Below, one piece after another: positions 63,426-64,000 of a DNA stretch of 64,000 bases. The stretch is from the NCBI GenBank assembly GCA_947496215.1, contig CANMCF010000007.1, positions 1 through 64,000 of the forward strand. The letters are read 5' to 3'. The notes below the pieces were generated by a model. The model was not told where the DNA came from and did no database searches. It saw only the letters and a program-made list of their open reading frames with translations. The DNA is from an uncultured Bizionia sp. (GTDB taxonomy: Bacteria; Bacteroidota; Bacteroidia; Flavobacteriales; Flavobacteriaceae). How positions within the stretch are numbered: position 1 is the stretch's first letter; each line of letters begins with the position of its first letter. The position numbers and the translations under genes were made by a program.

Positions 63426-64000
63426 TTAGAAATTTACATTAATATTTAATCCGATACTTCTTGTTGAAGGTTGTCCATAAATGTCAACACCTTGTAAACC
63501 TATACCAGTACTAGATGCAATATTGGGATCAAATGGAGCATCTTTATATATGAAGAAAAGGTTATTGGCTATTATAGAAAGGTCTATGGATTCGAAATGT
63601 TTGCTTTTGGTCGGTAATGTATAACCTAAAGACAACTCTCTTACACTAATATTAGTAGCATCGTATACATATTCTCCTAATAAACCAGCTCTACCACCAG
63701 TTTTGGTATAGTAGTCTTGAGCTGTCATCTGTAATGGATTCCCATTGGTGTCTACTACGTTTATCATTCCTCCATTGTTGTTTCTCGCATCTGCAGATGC
63801 TTGAGATACACCATAAAAGTCATTGACAGCTTCTGTTACACTAACGACATCTCCACCAAATTTACCATCAATTAAAATGTTTAACGATAATTTCTTATAG
63901 TTAAGAGTATTGCTCCATCCTAAAGTGAAATCTGGTTGTGCATGAGCAATGGTTTCAAAATCAGTAGCCTCAATTGTTAAAGCTCCACTACCGTCATCTG
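63426..64000 (-). CDS. SusC/RagA-type TonB-dependent receptor (C-terminal part)
   Basis: The frame is open to the right edge, giving about 190 C-terminal residues of an outer-membrane beta barrel. Typical SusC ending features are visible: [72 protein letters not shown] and the final [11 protein letters not shown] with terminal aromatic residue. It is the pore partner of the adjacent SusD-like lipoprotein. Confidence 0.92.
   Translation of the reverse strand, partial: DDGSGALTIEATDFETIAHAQPDFTLGWSNTLNYKKLSLNILIDGKFGGDVVSVTEAVNDFYGVSQASADARNNNGGMINVVDTNGNPLQMTAQDYYTKTGGRAGLLGEYVYDATNISVRELSLGYTLPTKSKHFESIDLSIIANNLFFIYKDAPFDPNIASSTGIGLQGVDIYGQPSTRSIGLNINVNF

Overview
The window looks like part of the chromosome of a marine-type member of the Bacteroidota, most likely a Flavobacteriaceae. 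Support for this: low GC outside one patch, TAnnTTTG-type promoter boxes instead of E. coli-like ones, a SusC/SusD pair, a type IX secretion (T9SS) sorting domain, many large secreted repeat proteins, an AraC regulator with a membrane-spanning N-terminus, and lipoprotein signals typical of the phylum. No rRNA, tRNA, CRISPR array, transposase or phage structural gene was seen.

Layout. (1) 1-3188, minus strand: most of a giant lectin/Ig-like adhesin that runs off the left edge; its distal repeats are strikingly GC-rich. (2) 3.3-16.5 kb: housekeeping genes: gamma-glutamyltranspeptidase, AcpH-type phosphodiesterase, GlmM-type phosphohexomutase, class V aminotransferase, a frameshifted lipoprotein pseudogene, LpxL-type acyltransferase, rhomboid protease, TlpA-like thioredoxin, MnmE, and a small acidic protein next to a SulP anion transporter. 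(3) 16.9-50.7 kb: a long accessory region of secreted surface proteins, nearly all on the plus strand. Five paralogues share a signal peptide plus an FNYQ-x-x-x-RD N-terminal domain and carry YadA-head-like stalks ending in different tips (S74 chaperone, C1q-like, others). They are interleaved with an ELW-repeat T9SS cargo protein, a membrane sensor with a LuxR-type DNA-binding end, and three proteins of unrelated N-terminal type (fibrinogen/HYR, Asp-box propeller, M43 metalloprotease) that share one C-terminal module of about 265 residues with two EF-hand-like loops. A remnant of a fourth such gene lies at 28.9-29.2 kb. (4) 50.8-53 kb: a small secreted protein and an AraC-type regulator. (5) 52.9-64 kb, minus strand: an amino-sugar utilisation locus: SusC (partial), SusD, a NagB-LmbE fusion, a small lipoprotein, a GH20 hexosaminidase, an internally deleted LacI-type regulator and a VCBS/ASPIC lipoprotein.

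How it fits together. Region 5 plausibly imports GlcNAc-containing glycans through SusCD, trims them with the hexosaminidase and converts the amino sugar with the NagB-LmbE protein. Region 3 is the best candidate for an undescribed system. Four of its genes are preceded, 25-32 nt before the ATG, by an element of exactly 30 nt (AAATAGGGT-N15-TGTCAT) that looks like an alternative sigma-factor promoter. Codon preference inside 24.6-40.6 kb (Leu mostly TTA) differs from the flanks (mostly TTG), which suggests a block acquired from another genome.
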